Of a DNA stretch of 64,000 nt, positions 25,954 through 35,589 are shown piece by piece; within the stretch, counting starts at the first letter, position 1, and the number at the start of each line of letters is the position of its first letter. The translations under genes were made by a program, and so were the position numbers. The stretch lies in contig NZ_JADRCR010000009.1 of NCBI RefSeq assembly GCF_016649425.1, positions 1 through 64,000 of the forward strand, read 5' to 3'. The notes below the pieces were generated by a model. The model was not told the DNA's origin and searched no databases. It saw only the letters and a list, made by a program, of their open reading frames with translations. The stretch comes from Limnobaculum allomyrinae. Lineage in GTDB: Bacteria > Pseudomonadota > Gammaproteobacteria > Enterobacterales > Enterobacteriaceae.

Positions 25954-28407
25954 TTATTCTGTTGGCGTTTCACTTTCTGTTGTTGCGACAGTAACACTTT
26001 CAATCGTCAGTTTGACTTCTGGTGTCATCAGGCGGGTTAACATGTCATACATAGCCTGCATGTTTTCCGGAACCGCATCACCCACATCATTGATATATCC
26101 TGCAGTACGCAGTGTTGCCACCAACGTAGAGAAGACTGCTTTATCAAAGAATTCAGGCGCATTGATACCGTGTAAGACAGACAGACGTTGAGCCAGCAAA
26201 CGGCTCTCTTTCTCCAGCATGCCACGGTTAATACTTGGGTTATTGCGCAATAAAGATAGTGTAATGGTATAGCGCTGTAATGTTTCCCGAACGCCGGCAG
26301 CCAGTAACTGTAGGGTACGAATACGGGAAGGCGTTAGCACCAGTAAACCCTCGGCCTGTTGGCGAATCAGATTTTGGCGTTCCAACTCATCAATTAAGGT
26401 CTCAATCACTGCAGGCAGCTCTTCGCTACTGTAGTGCATAAACAGCTCTTCGCGCAGTAGTGGATAGATTAGCGACACTTGTTCGATAATCTGCTGACGC
26501 GAGATACCGTCGTGATGCATCACAATACTGGCGATAAGCGACGGTAGAACTAACATATGGTGAATGTTATTACGGTAGTAAGTCATCAGAACTGCTTGTT
26601 CGCGGGCTAATATGATGATCTCACCGGCGTTGTCCTTCTCTACCTCAAACTTACTCATTTTCAACGCATGTTCCAGCATTTGCTCTGGCGTGCTGGATGG
26701 AACGGTCGCGTCTTTGGCGTAAGGCACATTGCGCAGCAATTGGATATAGCAATCAAGTTGCTCAAGCAGTTGCTCGCGGGTTAGTGCCCGCTGGCGGGAG
26801 GCCAATAACGCGGTACAGCACAGGTTCATCGCGTTAGCCGCCGCTGCGTTATTAATATTCACCATTAACTTACTGGCAATCTGATTAACTGTCGGTGTTA
26901 ACCAGTTTGGTCTTGGCGTTTCTATCGGATCGATAGATTCTCTCCAGTTTGGTACGTTCTGATTCAGATAGGTCATTAATGGGATAGGTTCACCAAAGTT
27001 CACGTAGCCTAACCCTAAATTACGCAACTTACGCATGGTGCGGACTACCTGCCAGAGGTTCTCTTTCTCTTTGGTAGCTCCACGTAGTTCGTTGGCGTAA
27101 GTACCCACTTCCATCACGTGTTCATAACCGATATACACTGGCACAACCGTGATAGGGCGATTACCGCCGCGCAACATTGCCTGAATAGTCATGGAAAGCG
27201 TACCGGTTTTCGGTTCCAGCAATCGACCGGTACGTGAACGGCCACCTTCAACAAAGTATTCAACGGAATAACCCCGGCTGAACAATTCACCCAGGTATTC
27301 GCGGAACACCGTAGAGTAGAGCTTATTACCTTTAAACGTCCGGCGAATAAAGAATGCGCCCAGCCGGCGGAAAATAGGGCCCGCTGGCCAGAAGTTAAGA
27401 TTGATACCCGCAGCGATGTGCGGTGGTACCAGTCCCTGATGATAAAGTACGTACGAAAGCAGCAGGTAGTCCATATGGCTACGGTGACTTGGCGCATAGA
27501 CAATACCGTGACCATCCTGAGCTAGCTGGCGTACTCGCTCGGCATTATGGACGTGAATACCCTGATAGAGACGGTTCCATGTCCAACTGAGTACCCGGTC
27601 AGTAACGCGTAGCGTTTCATAGTTAAAATTAGCGGCAATCTCTTCCATCATATCGACGGCGTTTTGTTTCGCTTTTGTCAGGGATATCTTCTTCGATGCC
27701 GCTTCTTCCTCAACCGCTTTTTCAATGGCTTTGGAGGTCAGTAATTTATTGAACAGATCCTGACGCATCGGTAATTTGGGGCCGGTTGCAGCAAGGCGCT
27801 GTCTGGCGAAGTGCATACGGGCAACACGAGCCAGCTTTTGAGCAATGGTTTTATCAGTACCGTGTTCATCCGCCATATAGCGTAATGAAACGGTTTGGGA
27901 AAAACGCACAAAACTATCGCGGCCTAACCACATCACTACAAAAAATTTCTGGATACCGTTAAACAGTTGGAGGCGAGGCGCTTCGTGGCTTTCATGACCT
28001 TCGCGACCAGGGGAGCGACCAAACATTACAGAGACGGGAACCATCTGAATATCCAGATCGGGATGGTTACGGTGCAGATCAAGATAGTCGTGAAATAGCT
28101 TTATTGACTCTTCTTTCGGGGCGTAATAACTGAATACTCGCGGTCCTTCATGAATAAAAACATAGCGAGGCAGTAGCTGACCATCAATCTCATAAGGTTC
28201 TAATGGGTCAGGTAATTCCTGAGCCAAACACTGTGCGCGTAGGGTTAACAGGTCTGCTTTTGAGTTATAGGGCAGGACATATAGTATTGGACGAGTGGTG
28301 TCCAATCCCAGTTCAGCGATGGGGTCAGAAGGAATACACTTGCTACGAACCAGCATTTTTATAGGTATATTCAATAGCTTATAGTAAAGTTTACGCCAAC
28401 CAGACAT
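25954..28407 (-). CDS. plsB: Glycerol-3-phosphate acyltransferase (PlsB)
   Basis: It acylates sn-glycerol-3-phosphate at position 1, the first step of phospholipid synthesis, at the inner membrane. It is 817 residues from the ATG at 28407 (MSGW, as in E. coli, 807 residues); a start six codons upstream is possible. The acyltransferase blocks are clear: [10 protein letters not shown] with the HX4D catalytic pair, then [26 protein letters not shown] and [10 protein letters not shown]. Gene order plsB<->dgkA-lexA matches E. coli. The C-terminal tail is slightly longer than usual. Confidence 0.97.
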   Translation of the reverse strand: MSGWRKLYYKLLNIPIKMLVRSKCIPSDPIAELGLDTTRPILYVLPYNSKADLLTLRAQCLAQELPDPLEPYEIDGQLLPRYVFIHEGPRVFSYYAPKEESIKLFHDYLDLHRNHPDLDIQMVPVSVMFGRSPGREGHESHEAPRLQLFNGIQKFFVVMWLGRDSFVRFSQTVSLRYMADEHGTDKTIAQKLARVARMHFARQRLAATGPKLPMRQDLFNKLLTSKAIEKAVEEEAASKKISLTKAKQNAVDMMEEIAANFNYETLRVTDRVLSWTWNRLYQGIHVHNAERVRQLAQDGHGIVYAPSHRSHMDYLLLSYVLYHQGLVPPHIAAGINLNFWPAGPIFRRLGAFFIRRTFKGNKLYSTVFREYLGELFSRGYSVEYFVEGGRSRTGRLLEPKTGTLSMTIQAMLRGGNRPITVVPVYIGYEHVMEVGTYANELRGATKEKENLWQVVRTMRKLRNLGLGYVNFGEPIPLMTYLNQNVPNWRESIDPIETPRPNWLTPTVNQIASKLMVNINNAAAANAMNLCCTALLASRQRALTREQLLEQLDCYIQLLRNVPYAKDATVPSSTPEQMLEHALKMSKFEVEKDNAGEIIILAREQAVLMTYYRNNIHHMLVLPSLIASIVMHHDGISRQQIIEQVSLIYPLLREELFMHYSSEELPAVIETLIDELERQNLIRQQAEGLLVLTPSRIRTLQLLAAGVRETLQRYTITLSLLRNNPSINRGMLEKESRLLAQRLSVLHGINAPEFFDKAVFSTLVATLRTAGYINDVGDAVPENMQAMYDMLTRLMTPEVKLTIESVTVATTESETPTE

Positions 28408-28527
28408 AAATATTTCGAGCCTCATATAGATAACGAGTCGCCAGAATACCAGAACTCGGCGCGATCTGTGATGATGTGATGAATGATAATTGCTAAAATT
28501 GAGTAGAATTTTCTTGAGGATTTGTGA

Positions 28528-28905
28528 ATGAACCAGGCAACAGGACTTACCCGTATCATTAAAGCGGCAGGATATTCGTGGGGTGGCTTGCGAGCTGCCT
28601 GGAAAAATGAGGCAGCTTTTCGTCAGGAAATTGCGCTGCTGGTGGTCGCTATTATTCTCGCCAGTTGGTTGGATGTCACCATCATTGAGCGAATCTTATT
28701 GATTGGCTCTGTGGTATTGATTGTGGCTTTTGAAATTATCAATAGTGCTATTGAAGCAGTGGTTGATCGTATCGGTACCGAACGCCACGAGCTATCGGGT
28801 CGGGCGAAGGATATGGGATCTGCTGCTGTATTGATCATGATATTGCTGGCGCTGTTTGTCTGGGTATCTGTACTTTGGAGTCATTTTTCTCGATATATCT
28901 CGTAA
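28528..28905 (+). CDS. dgkA: Diacylglycerol kinase (DgkA)
   Basis: It phosphorylates diacylglycerol to phosphatidate in the inner membrane, recycling lipid left by periplasmic glucan synthesis. The protein has 125 residues with three helices. The catalytic and metal-binding glutamates are E69 and E76 in [14 protein letters not shown]. It is divergent from plsB and 88 nt upstream of lexA, as in E. coli. Confidence 0.95.
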   Translation: MNQATGLTRIIKAAGYSWGGLRAAWKNEAAFRQEIALLVVAIILASWLDVTIIERILLIGSVVLIVAFEIINSAIEAVVDRIGTERHELSGRAKDMGSAAVLIMILLALFVWVSVLWSHFSRYIS

Positions 28906-28939
28906 ATATGAAGGATGAAGGTTTTCATCTGACGAATAC

Positions 28940-28976
28940 CTGTATATACTCACAGCATAACTGTATAAAAAAACAG
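28940..28976. promoter_or_regulatory. Two LexA boxes upstream of lexA
   Basis: CTGTATATACTCACAG (28940-28955) and CTGTATAAAAAAACAG (28961-28976) fit the CTG-N10-CAG LexA consensus. They are 21 nt apart, the same arrangement as the E. coli lexA promoter. They provide SOS autoregulation. Confidence 0.95.
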
Positions 28977-28993
28977 GGTAAGGGAATCGAAAA

Positions 28994-29605
28994 ATGAAAG
29001 CACTAACCGCCAGACAGCAACAAATTTATGACCTGATTCGCGATCATATCAATCAGTCAGGGATGCCGCCGACTCGTGCAGAGATTGCCCAAACCTTAGG
29101 GTTTAAGTCACCCAATGCGGCCGAAGAACATTTAAAAGCTTTAGCTCGTAAAGGGGTGATTGAAATTATTAATGGGGCATCCAGAGGCATTCGTCTGCTG
29201 CTGGAAACCGAAGATGCCGGTCTCCCGTTAATTGGTCGGGTTGCCGCAGGTGAACCTTTACTGGCTCAGGAACATGTGGAAAGTCATTATCAGATCGATC
29301 CGGCGCTGTTCCGACCGCACGCTGACTTTTTACTGCGCGTTAGCGGTATGTCCATGAAAGATATTGGTATTATGGATGGCGATCTGCTCGCTGTGCATAA
29401 AACTCAGGATGTGCGTAACGGGCAGGTGGTCGTTGCGCGTATTGATGATGAAGTGACAGTTAAACGTTTGAAGAAACAGGGCAATGTTGTTGAGTTACTT
29501 CCTGAAAATGAAGAGTTTTCACCTATAGTGGTTGATCTGCGGGAACAGAGCTTAACCATTGAAGGGCTTGCTGTTGGTGTAATTCGTAACGGCGACTGGA
29601 TGTAA
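28994..29605 (+). CDS. lexA: LexA, SOS repressor
   Basis: It represses DNA-damage genes until RecA stimulates its self-cleavage. The protein has 203 residues (202 in E. coli). The winged HTH is near residues 28-47, the cleavage bond is A85-G86 in GRVAAGEPL, and the catalytic pair is S120 and K157. Two LexA boxes precede it. The dinF gene that follows in E. coli is missing; transcription ends at 29673-29696. Confidence 0.98.
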   Translation: MKALTARQQQIYDLIRDHINQSGMPPTRAEIAQTLGFKSPNAAEEHLKALARKGVIEIINGASRGIRLLLETEDAGLPLIGRVAAGEPLLAQEHVESHYQIDPALFRPHADFLLRVSGMSMKDIGIMDGDLLAVHKTQDVRNGQVVVARIDDEVTVKRLKKQGNVVELLPENEEFSPIVVDLREQSLTIEGLAVGVIRNGDWM

Positions 29606-29672
29606 TTAATCAAGAACCCAAAAATTAATATTGGCTGATATGAAAACAGACAGTCAATATAGTAGGAAATCT

Positions 29673-29696
29673 AAAAGCGCCTCAGGGCGCTTTTTT
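29673..29696 (+). terminator. lexA terminator
   Basis: AAAAGCGCC (29673-29681), loop TCAG, then GGCGCTTTT (29686-29694) and further T. Confidence 0.9.
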
Positions 29697-29738
29697 AATA
29701 ACAATGACTGAATGATATTTACCAGCGTTAATAAGTCG

Positions 29739-30293
29739 TTATGCTCCTGACGGTGCACTTTTTGCTACCAAAATATTGTTCATTAATTGATGCCGATGCT
29801 GCTGAAGTTTATTGATGCTGGTGTGGCTGGTGAGCAAAATAGTATAGATTTTGTCCTGGTAGTTCATAAATACAAAGATACCCGCCACGTCTTGCTCTCC
29901 ATCCTTGGTGCTGATCTCTAATTGCTCAGTATCGATATCGCCATAGGTTTCTGTACGTCGGGTGATATCTACTGACTGAAATTTAAAGCTATCAGCAATG
30001 GAGTCTACTTCATCTTTAAGTTGAATCCCTTCATCAAGGGATTGTGCTGAAATTCGCCCCAGTAAGTTAGGATCATCCAGATTTTTTAGCAGCCAGATAG
30101 AAGATAAATCAGTTTCAATAAACTGCCAGCGTTCTGGTAATTGGCCAGGAAGCCCGGTGACGTCATGCCAGTTCTGAGCTTCAATATATTGTTCACCGTC
30201 AGTAGTTAATGTTATGGGCGTTATTGACTCTCTGGCTGAAGCACTGACCAGTGTTCCTGCAACAGCAAAAAGCGCCCATATAAACTGCTTCAT
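29739..30293 (-). CDS. Exported protein of unknown function
   Basis: This is 184 residues with an N-terminal signal peptide (positive MKQF, hydrophobic core, cleavage likely after SASA near residue 20). The mature part is acidic, mixed alpha/beta and free of cysteine; it has a segment AGIFVFMNYQDKIYTILLTS near 136-155 that looks like a buried beta pair. It slightly recalls DcrB/PsbP-like periplasmic domains, but I cannot assign it. It lies alone between lexA and zur. Confidence 0.7.
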   Translation of the reverse strand: MKQFIWALFAVAGTLVSASARESITPITLTTDGEQYIEAQNWHDVTGLPGQLPERWQFIETDLSSIWLLKNLDDPNLLGRISAQSLDEGIQLKDEVDSIADSFKFQSVDITRRTETYGDIDTEQLEISTKDGEQDVAGIFVFMNYQDKIYTILLTSHTSINKLQQHRHQLMNNILVAKSAPSGA

Positions 30294-30685
30294 CTTGTTT
30301 TCCCTGGAAAATAACCAACAATATACAACTATGCCGTTAAGGTGTGTTTCAGATAACGTGCTTATAAGTATGTTGCTAATATATACTCTATTTTTAAGGA
30401 AAATAAAATAGAAAAGGCAATTGAAATAAATGAGCGTAAGAATGTGTTAGTTATTATTCTTAATGTATGTCAAAAACAACGTTGATAGAATGTTAATATA
30501 TATTAATTGTTTTTAAAAACATGTTGTTATGAAGATTGTTTTTATTGTTTTTTATGAATTTAGTATGTGGAAATAAAGAATATTTATTCATTTTTTCTTG
30601 TCTGTAAGTGTAGCTTTTATAGCTTGCGCTATTGGCAAGGTAAATTAATCACAGTTATCCTTCTATTACTTAAATTATATTACTT
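30294..30685. other. AT-rich intergenic region
   Basis: I find no gene, tRNA or clear terminator in this stretch, which is strongly AT-rich. It contains the promoter of the exported protein at its left side. Confidence 0.5.
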
Positions 30686-31141
30686 TTATCCTGCTTTATT
30701 AGCACATTGCGAACAAATACCATGGGTTTCCAGTACGCTATGTTGAATAGTGAAATGACTCTTTTCTGCCAGTTCTTTAAGTAACTGATCGATACCTTCT
30801 GCGTGGTGTTCAGTAACTAAGCCGCAGCTATCACAAATGAATAGTGCGGAGGTGTGCAGGGGCTCACCTACATGGTGGCAAACAACATAACTATTGGTGG
30901 ATTCGATTTTATGAATAAAACCCTGCTCAAGTAAAAAATCGAGTGCACGGTAGACCGTTGGGGGTTTGGCCTGAGGTTCGGAGATACGTAATAAATCTAA
31001 TAAGTCATAAGCACTGATGGCATTCTTTTGTTCCGCCATGAGGCGCAACGCCAAACGTCGTTGAGGGGTTAAACGCACAGCTCGCTGATCGCACAGCTTT
31101 TGGGCTTTTGTCAGCATAGACTCAATATTGATTGATTTCAT
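30686..31141 (-). CDS. zur: Zinc uptake regulator Zur (Fur family)
   Basis: It represses zinc-import genes when zinc is sufficient. The 151-residue protein shares long identical runs with E. coli Zur (ISAYDLLDLL, EPQAKPPTVYRALDFLLEQG, KIESTNSYV). The metal ligands visible are C88, H-rich positions near 89-96, the pair C103/C106 and the pair C143/C146. It ends about 20 residues earlier than E. coli Zur, lacking the histidine-rich tail. It is divergent from dusA. Confidence 0.95.
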   Translation of the reverse strand: MKSINIESMLTKAQKLCDQRAVRLTPQRRLALRLMAEQKNAISAYDLLDLLRISEPQAKPPTVYRALDFLLEQGFIHKIESTNSYVVCHHVGEPLHTSALFICDSCGLVTEHHAEGIDQLLKELAEKSHFTIQHSVLETHGICSQCANKAG

Positions 31142-31348
31142 TGTTATCTCTGTTATTCACAATCCTGTTAATGATTCTATCATGCTTAATAAAGAACGCC
31201 GATAGCAATCCCCAACCAGACAATCGTGGGAAGACGGTAACGACAATAGCCTTTTCTATGGTAAAATATCAGTAATCATCCCGCCGAACCTCATGCTGGT
31301 ATCGCGTTCGTCGATCAAGAAAACTATCTGGTAGCCGTTAATCTCTTT

Positions 31349-32347
31349 ATGAACTCTGATAAATCAACACCGTACCCTATGCAGCGCTTTTCTGTTGCAC
31401 CGATGCTTGACTGGACCGATCGCCACTGTCGCTATTTTCACCGGTTACTCAGCGGGCAAACGCTGCTGTATACCGAGATGGTCACTACTGGTGCCATTCT
31501 GTTTGGTAAAGGCGATTATCTGGCATACAGCCAGCAGGAGCAGCCGGTTGCGTTGCAATTAGGCGGAAGTGAGCCTCAGGCGCTGGCAGAATGCGCTAAG
31601 CGCGCAGAAGCATTAGGCTATAACGAGATTAATCTGAACGCGGGCTGCCCTTCCGATCGGGTGCAAAACGGACGTTTTGGCGCTTGTCTGATGGCTGAAC
31701 CGGAGCTGGTGGCGGAATGTGTTAGTGCCATGAAACAAGCGGTTTCCATACCGGTAACGGTGAAAACGCGCATTGGTATTGATGATTCAGACAACTACGA
31801 GTTTTTGCAGCGTTTTATCACTATTGTTTCAGAACAGGGTGGTTGTGATAATTTCACGCTTCATGCGCGCAAAGCCTGGCTATCTGGTTTAAGCCCAAAA
31901 GAGAATCGGGAAATACCTCCGCTGGATTACTCCCGTGTCTATTTAGTTAAGCAAGAGTTTCCTCACCTGACCATCGCCATTAACGGTGGTATTAAAACGT
32001 TGGAGGAGGTGAAGGAACACCTGCAACATGTTGATGGTGTGATGATGGGACGTGAAGCCTATCAAAATCCGGGCATACTGGCGCAGGTTGATCGCGAAAT
32101 TTTTGGTATTGAGCGAGAGCTTCCTCAGGGCGCAGAGGTGGTCGAGGCAATGTACCCTTACATTGAGCAAGAGCTGTCTAAAGGTACCTATCTGGGACAT
32201 ATTACCCGCCATATGCTGGGGTTGTTTCAAGGGATCCCTGGTGCCCGTCAGTTCCGCCGCCATTTAAGTGAGAATGCTCACAAAGCAGGCGCTGATGTTG
32301 AAGTATTGCGACAGGCTCTGGCGATGGTGACGGGAAAACTGAATTAA
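31349..32347 (+). CDS. dusA: tRNA-dihydrouridine(20/20a) synthase (DusA)
   Basis: It reduces uridine in the D-loop of tRNAs with FMN and NADPH. The protein has 332 residues. Visible are the FMN-barrel start [14 protein letters not shown], the catalytic cysteine in [11 protein letters not shown], the KTRIGIDD loop, and INGGIKT with [10 protein letters not shown] for phosphate binding. dusA is a well-known prophage target in other species, but no insertion is seen here. Confidence 0.96.
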   Translation: MNSDKSTPYPMQRFSVAPMLDWTDRHCRYFHRLLSGQTLLYTEMVTTGAILFGKGDYLAYSQQEQPVALQLGGSEPQALAECAKRAEALGYNEINLNAGCPSDRVQNGRFGACLMAEPELVAECVSAMKQAVSIPVTVKTRIGIDDSDNYEFLQRFITIVSEQGGCDNFTLHARKAWLSGLSPKENREIPPLDYSRVYLVKQEFPHLTIAINGGIKTLEEVKEHLQHVDGVMMGREAYQNPGILAQVDREIFGIERELPQGAEVVEAMYPYIEQELSKGTYLGHITRHMLGLFQGIPGARQFRRHLSENAHKAGADVEVLRQALAMVTGKLN

Positions 32348-32363
32348 ATTTGCTTTAAATAGT

Positions 32364-32396
32364 AAAAAGGCAGCTCAGGAAGAGCTGCCTTTTTAG
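32364..32396. terminator. dusA terminator (bidirectional)
   Basis: A perfect 13-bp stem, AAAAAGGCAGCTC (32364-32376) with GAGCTGCCTTTTT (32382-32394), has a 5-nt loop and lies between convergent genes. Confidence 0.92.
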
Positions 32397-32413
32397 TTTT
32401 ATCACCAAACGAT

Positions 32414-33385
32414 TTACTCGTGACCCGCCAGATTTCTTGGGCGGTATGGTGCTTCCAGTATAGCCACTTCATCATCACTTAACGTTAATGATAACGCAGC
32501 AACGGCATCGTCCAAATGGTGCGGTTTAGACGCGCCGATAATGGGTGACGTTACTACGTTACGATGTCTCACCCAGGCCAGAGCGACCTGTGCAGGAGGA
32601 ACCCCTCGGGCGGAGGCGACCTGTTCTACTGCGTTAACGATGGCATCTTCTTCTGCCTGATGGTTATACCAGTTATGTGCTGGCGTATCAGTCGTTGCCC
32701 GAATCGTTTGATTCTTTCTGGAACCGGTTAATACGCCGCGAGCCAGTGGAGACCACGGAGTAACGGCAATTCCCATCTCTTCGCACAGCGGCAGCATTTC
32801 ACGCTCTTCTTCGCGATATATCAAATTGTAGTGATTCTGCATTGAGACGAATTTTGCCAACCCATTTTGTTCTTGCAGGGATAACATACGCATAAACTGC
32901 CATGCATGCATGGAAGATGCGCCAATGTATCTGGCTTTGCCGGAGCGTACTACGGTATCCAGCGCTTCAATGGTCTCTTCAATTGAAGTCTCCGGATCGA
33001 AACGATGAATGATATACAGATCGATATGATCGGTTCCCAGACGTTTCAGTGAGGCATCAATGCTTTTCAGAATATGCTTACGGGACAAACCACGATCGTT
33101 AGGGTTATCACTCATCGGGTTAAATACTTTAGTGGCGATAACCACATCATCACGAGGAACCATTTTCAACAGTGTGTTACCTAAAACCTCTTCGCTGGCG
33201 CCACGAGAATACATATCCGCGGTGTCAAAAAAGTTGATACCAAGATCCAGTGCTTTTTTGATGAAAGGGCGGGTACCATTTTCATCTAATACCCATTCCC
33301 GCCATTCCGGGCTGCCATAGGTCATACAGCCGAGGCAGATAGGGGAGACTTTAATACCTGTGGAACCAAAACGGACGTATTTCAT
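32414..33385 (-). CDS. Aldo/keto reductase (YajO-like)
   Basis: This is a 323-residue NADPH-dependent oxidoreductase of the TIM-barrel aldo/keto reductase family. The catalytic tetrad appears as D in FFDTADMYS, Y in the same motif, K in VIATKVF and H in LYIIHRFD. The cofactor tail site is SPIIGASKPHHL. Its ATG overlaps the end of the merR-type gene (33382-33385), so the pair forms a two-gene operon. A role in aldehyde detoxification is likely given the regulator type, but the substrate is not visible. Confidence 0.92.
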   Translation of the reverse strand: MKYVRFGSTGIKVSPICLGCMTYGSPEWREWVLDENGTRPFIKKALDLGINFFDTADMYSRGASEEVLGNTLLKMVPRDDVVIATKVFNPMSDNPNDRGLSRKHILKSIDASLKRLGTDHIDLYIIHRFDPETSIEETIEALDTVVRSGKARYIGASSMHAWQFMRMLSLQEQNGLAKFVSMQNHYNLIYREEEREMLPLCEEMGIAVTPWSPLARGVLTGSRKNQTIRATTDTPAHNWYNHQAEEDAIVNAVEQVASARGVPPAQVALAWVRHRNVVTSPIIGASKPHHLDDAVAALSLTLSDDEVAILEAPYRPRNLAGHE

Positions 33386-33765
33386 TTGGGATCTCCTGTT
33401 GTATCAGTAATCGTGTGACTGCCGTTGCAGTAGCCATCAATTTTTTTATCAATCACCAACAGACAGCTTTGTAATTCAGCCAGTCGGTGCCGAACCTGCT
33501 GGCGGTGTTGCTCCAGCAATTGTTGGCGTTGAACTGCGGTGCTATCACCCTGAGTCACCAGCTCCGCATACCGCTGCATATCGCGCAGAGGCATTCCCGT
33601 CGTTCTCAATTTGCTGAGAAACTCAATGCGGTTCAGCACTCGCTGGTCATAGTCTCTCTGTCCACTGCTATCCCGATAAACGGTCGGTAGCAAACCGATG
33701 CGTTCGTAATAACGCAGCGTATGGGGAGATAAGCCAGTCTTTTTTGCCAGTGTGCCAATTTTCAT
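33382..33765 (-). CDS. MerR-family regulator (aldehyde/thiol-stress type)
   Basis: This 127-residue protein has the MerR N-terminal winged HTH (KIGTLAKKTGLSPHTLRYYE and RIGLLPTVYRD), a long dimerisation helix and a short tail. One cysteine, C101 in LQSCLLV, lies in the dimer helix and another near residue 113. Relatives (AdhR, NmlR) sense aldehydes by a cysteine and activate an adjacent reductase. Here the aldo/keto reductase follows with a 4-nt overlap, and the promoter upstream has the distorted spacing typical of MerR activation. Confidence 0.9.
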   Translation of the reverse strand: MKIGTLAKKTGLSPHTLRYYERIGLLPTVYRDSSGQRDYDQRVLNRIEFLSKLRTTGMPLRDMQRYAELVTQGDSTAVQRQQLLEQHRQQVRHRLAELQSCLLVIDKKIDGYCNGSHTITDTTGDPK

Positions 33766-33795
33766 ATAACACGCCTTTTGCGGGTGAGTGGGATA

Positions 33796-33826
33796 ACCTT
33801 AAAGGTTAGAGTGCACTCTAAGTCAA
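33796..33826 (-). promoter_or_regulatory. MerR-type promoter with 19-bp spacer
   Basis: On the minus strand TTGACT (33821-33826) and TAAGGT (33796-33801) are separated by 19 bp. Within this spacer sits the 16-nt perfect palindrome TTAGAGTGCACTCTAA (33806-33821). Confidence 0.85.
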
Positions 33827-33912
33827 GCGGAATCATTTATTTGTTAGTTATTTTCCGAAAGGAAAAACCAGAAGAGGGTACGACACATTTTTGCATCGTA
33901 CCCGAAGACAAC

Positions 33913-34404
33913 TTAATAAATACTTACAACAACATGCATATCAGTATCCAGACAGCGCTGGTAAAAATTTATCAGTTCCTTTAATGCCTGCTCTAATTCA
34001 GCATACAGCGACTCTTTAGATTCTGAAGTCCAGATATCAGGATAGATCTCTGCATCGCTTAATTGCTGAGGATCAAACCGGGATTTTAGCCCGGCTAAAT
34101 CGACCTGTTTTAGTGCGGCAATGACCGGAGGAAGTTCATTATTTCCGATGGCGGCAATAAAGTTCTCTTCATCCAGTATATGAATACCAACAATGGCATC
34201 GCTCAATGGCTCATCTTCCAGAGGTTCACTGGCGGAACTGCCGGTCAATATAAAATGCAGTCCATCCCACATTTTTCCAATGTCCAGCGTGTCGTTGTGC
34301 TCCTCCAGCTCTTCCAGTTCATCAACCAGATCGACTTCATCCAGATCTATCAGGTGGTTAAGGCCATCTTCATTAATGGCCATGTAGCAGGCTTGTATTC
34401 CCAT
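33913..34404 (-). CDS. DUF1877 protein, YfbM-like
   Basis: This is a 163-residue acidic cytoplasmic protein. The start GIQACYMAINEDGLNHL, the segment KMWDGLHFILTG and the ending F-D-P-x-x-L-x-D-x-x-I-Y-P with a following helix are features of the DUF1877/YfbM family. Its biological role is unknown. It lies 54 nt downstream of the qor gene on the same strand and may be co-transcribed. Confidence 0.85.
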   Translation of the reverse strand: MGIQACYMAINEDGLNHLIDLDEVDLVDELEELEEHNDTLDIGKMWDGLHFILTGSSASEPLEDEPLSDAIVGIHILDEENFIAAIGNNELPPVIAALKQVDLAGLKSRFDPQQLSDAEIYPDIWTSESKESLYAELEQALKELINFYQRCLDTDMHVVVSIY

Positions 34405-34458
34405 TATGGATATCCATTTGTTAGTCAGTATTATTGCTTCTTTGCTATTCTTCAGCCA

Positions 34459-35442
34459 TCAAGGAATTAACAGGCTGGAGCCTGACGTTATCCGGCTTTC
34501 CAACGCCTGATGAGCCCGGACAGCATCTTTCAGTGGGAATTGCTGTTCCGGAGCGACATCCACATTAATAGCACCACTGGCGATCATGGAAAACAGTTCG
34601 TTGGCTGCATGTTGTAATAGCTGTTTAGTGGTGATGTAGTTGCCCAGTGATGGGCGGGTAACATACAGGCCGCCTTTTTGATTAAGAATGCCCAAATCTA
34701 CGCCGGTAACCGGGCCTGAAGCATTACCAAAACTCACCATCAACCCGTGTGGGCGCAAACAGTCCAGTGAAGCCAGCCAGGTTGATTTGCCCACAGAATC
34801 ATAGACAACATTGACTCTTTCACCATTAGTTAGCTCTGAAACACGTTTGGCAATGTCTTCTTCCTGATAATTAATCGTGGCCCATGCCCCGTCTTGTTTC
34901 GCCTGAGCAGCTTTCTCTGCGGAACCTACCGTACCAATTAGTTTAACACCCAACGCTTTTGCCCACTGGCAGGCAATTTTACCTACGCCGCCAGCCGCGG
35001 CGTGAAACAAAATCGTTTCTCCCGGTTTTACCTGATAGGTCATATGCAGCAAGTAATAAACGGTTAATCCTTTCAGGAAGGACGCTGCCGCCTGTTCAAA
35101 TGAAATAGCATCCGGGAGTTTAGCAACTTTATCTGCAGCTACGCAGTGATAGTCGCTATAAGCGCCTAATGGTGATTGGGCATAGACAACCCGATCGCCA
35201 ACGTTAATGTGTGTTACACCGGCCCCTACTTTTTCTACGATACCTGCGGCTTCCGTACCTAATCCTGAAGGCAGGGAAGGGGGTGGATAAAGGCCGCTGC
35301 GAACATAGGTATCAATATAGTTAATACCGATAGCCTTGTTGGCGACCAGTACTTCATTGTCAGCGGGTTGTTTGGGGGTAAAATCGACATATTTCAATAC
35401 TTCCGGACCGCCATTTGCAGCAAATTCAATATGTTTAGCCAT
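34459..35442 (-). CDS. qorA: NADPH:quinone oxidoreductase (zeta-crystallin type, QorA)
   Basis: This is a 327-residue MDR-family enzyme. Features are the GroES-like N-terminal domain (GINYIDTYVRSGLYP), the AGIVEKVGAGVTHINVGDRV core and the nucleotide motif AAAGGVGKIACQWAKALG. No zinc ligands are present, as expected for quinone reductases. It reduces quinones by one electron using NADPH. It is divergent from dnaB, the E. coli arrangement. Confidence 0.94.
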   Translation of the reverse strand: MAKHIEFAANGGPEVLKYVDFTPKQPADNEVLVANKAIGINYIDTYVRSGLYPPPSLPSGLGTEAAGIVEKVGAGVTHINVGDRVVYAQSPLGAYSDYHCVAADKVAKLPDAISFEQAAASFLKGLTVYYLLHMTYQVKPGETILFHAAAGGVGKIACQWAKALGVKLIGTVGSAEKAAQAKQDGAWATINYQEEDIAKRVSELTNGERVNVVYDSVGKSTWLASLDCLRPHGLMVSFGNASGPVTGVDLGILNQKGGLYVTRPSLGNYITTKQLLQHAANELFSMIASGAINVDVAPEQQFPLKDAVRAHQALESRITSGSSLLIP

Positions 35443-35589
35443 AATACAAACTCCGGGATAATGAATGATTTTTAATCAACACAGATTAAATTCATCATAG
35501 CAGTCATGTTGATCGTTGGGTAGGTTGCCATCATCGCGTATACTGCTTAGCTGTTATCTTTTAATCGTAACCGGATCGCTAATTATCCC

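Noticed and set aside
31142..32347. Prophage attachment at dusA
   Set aside because: dusA is a known integration target, but the gene and both flanks are continuous here.
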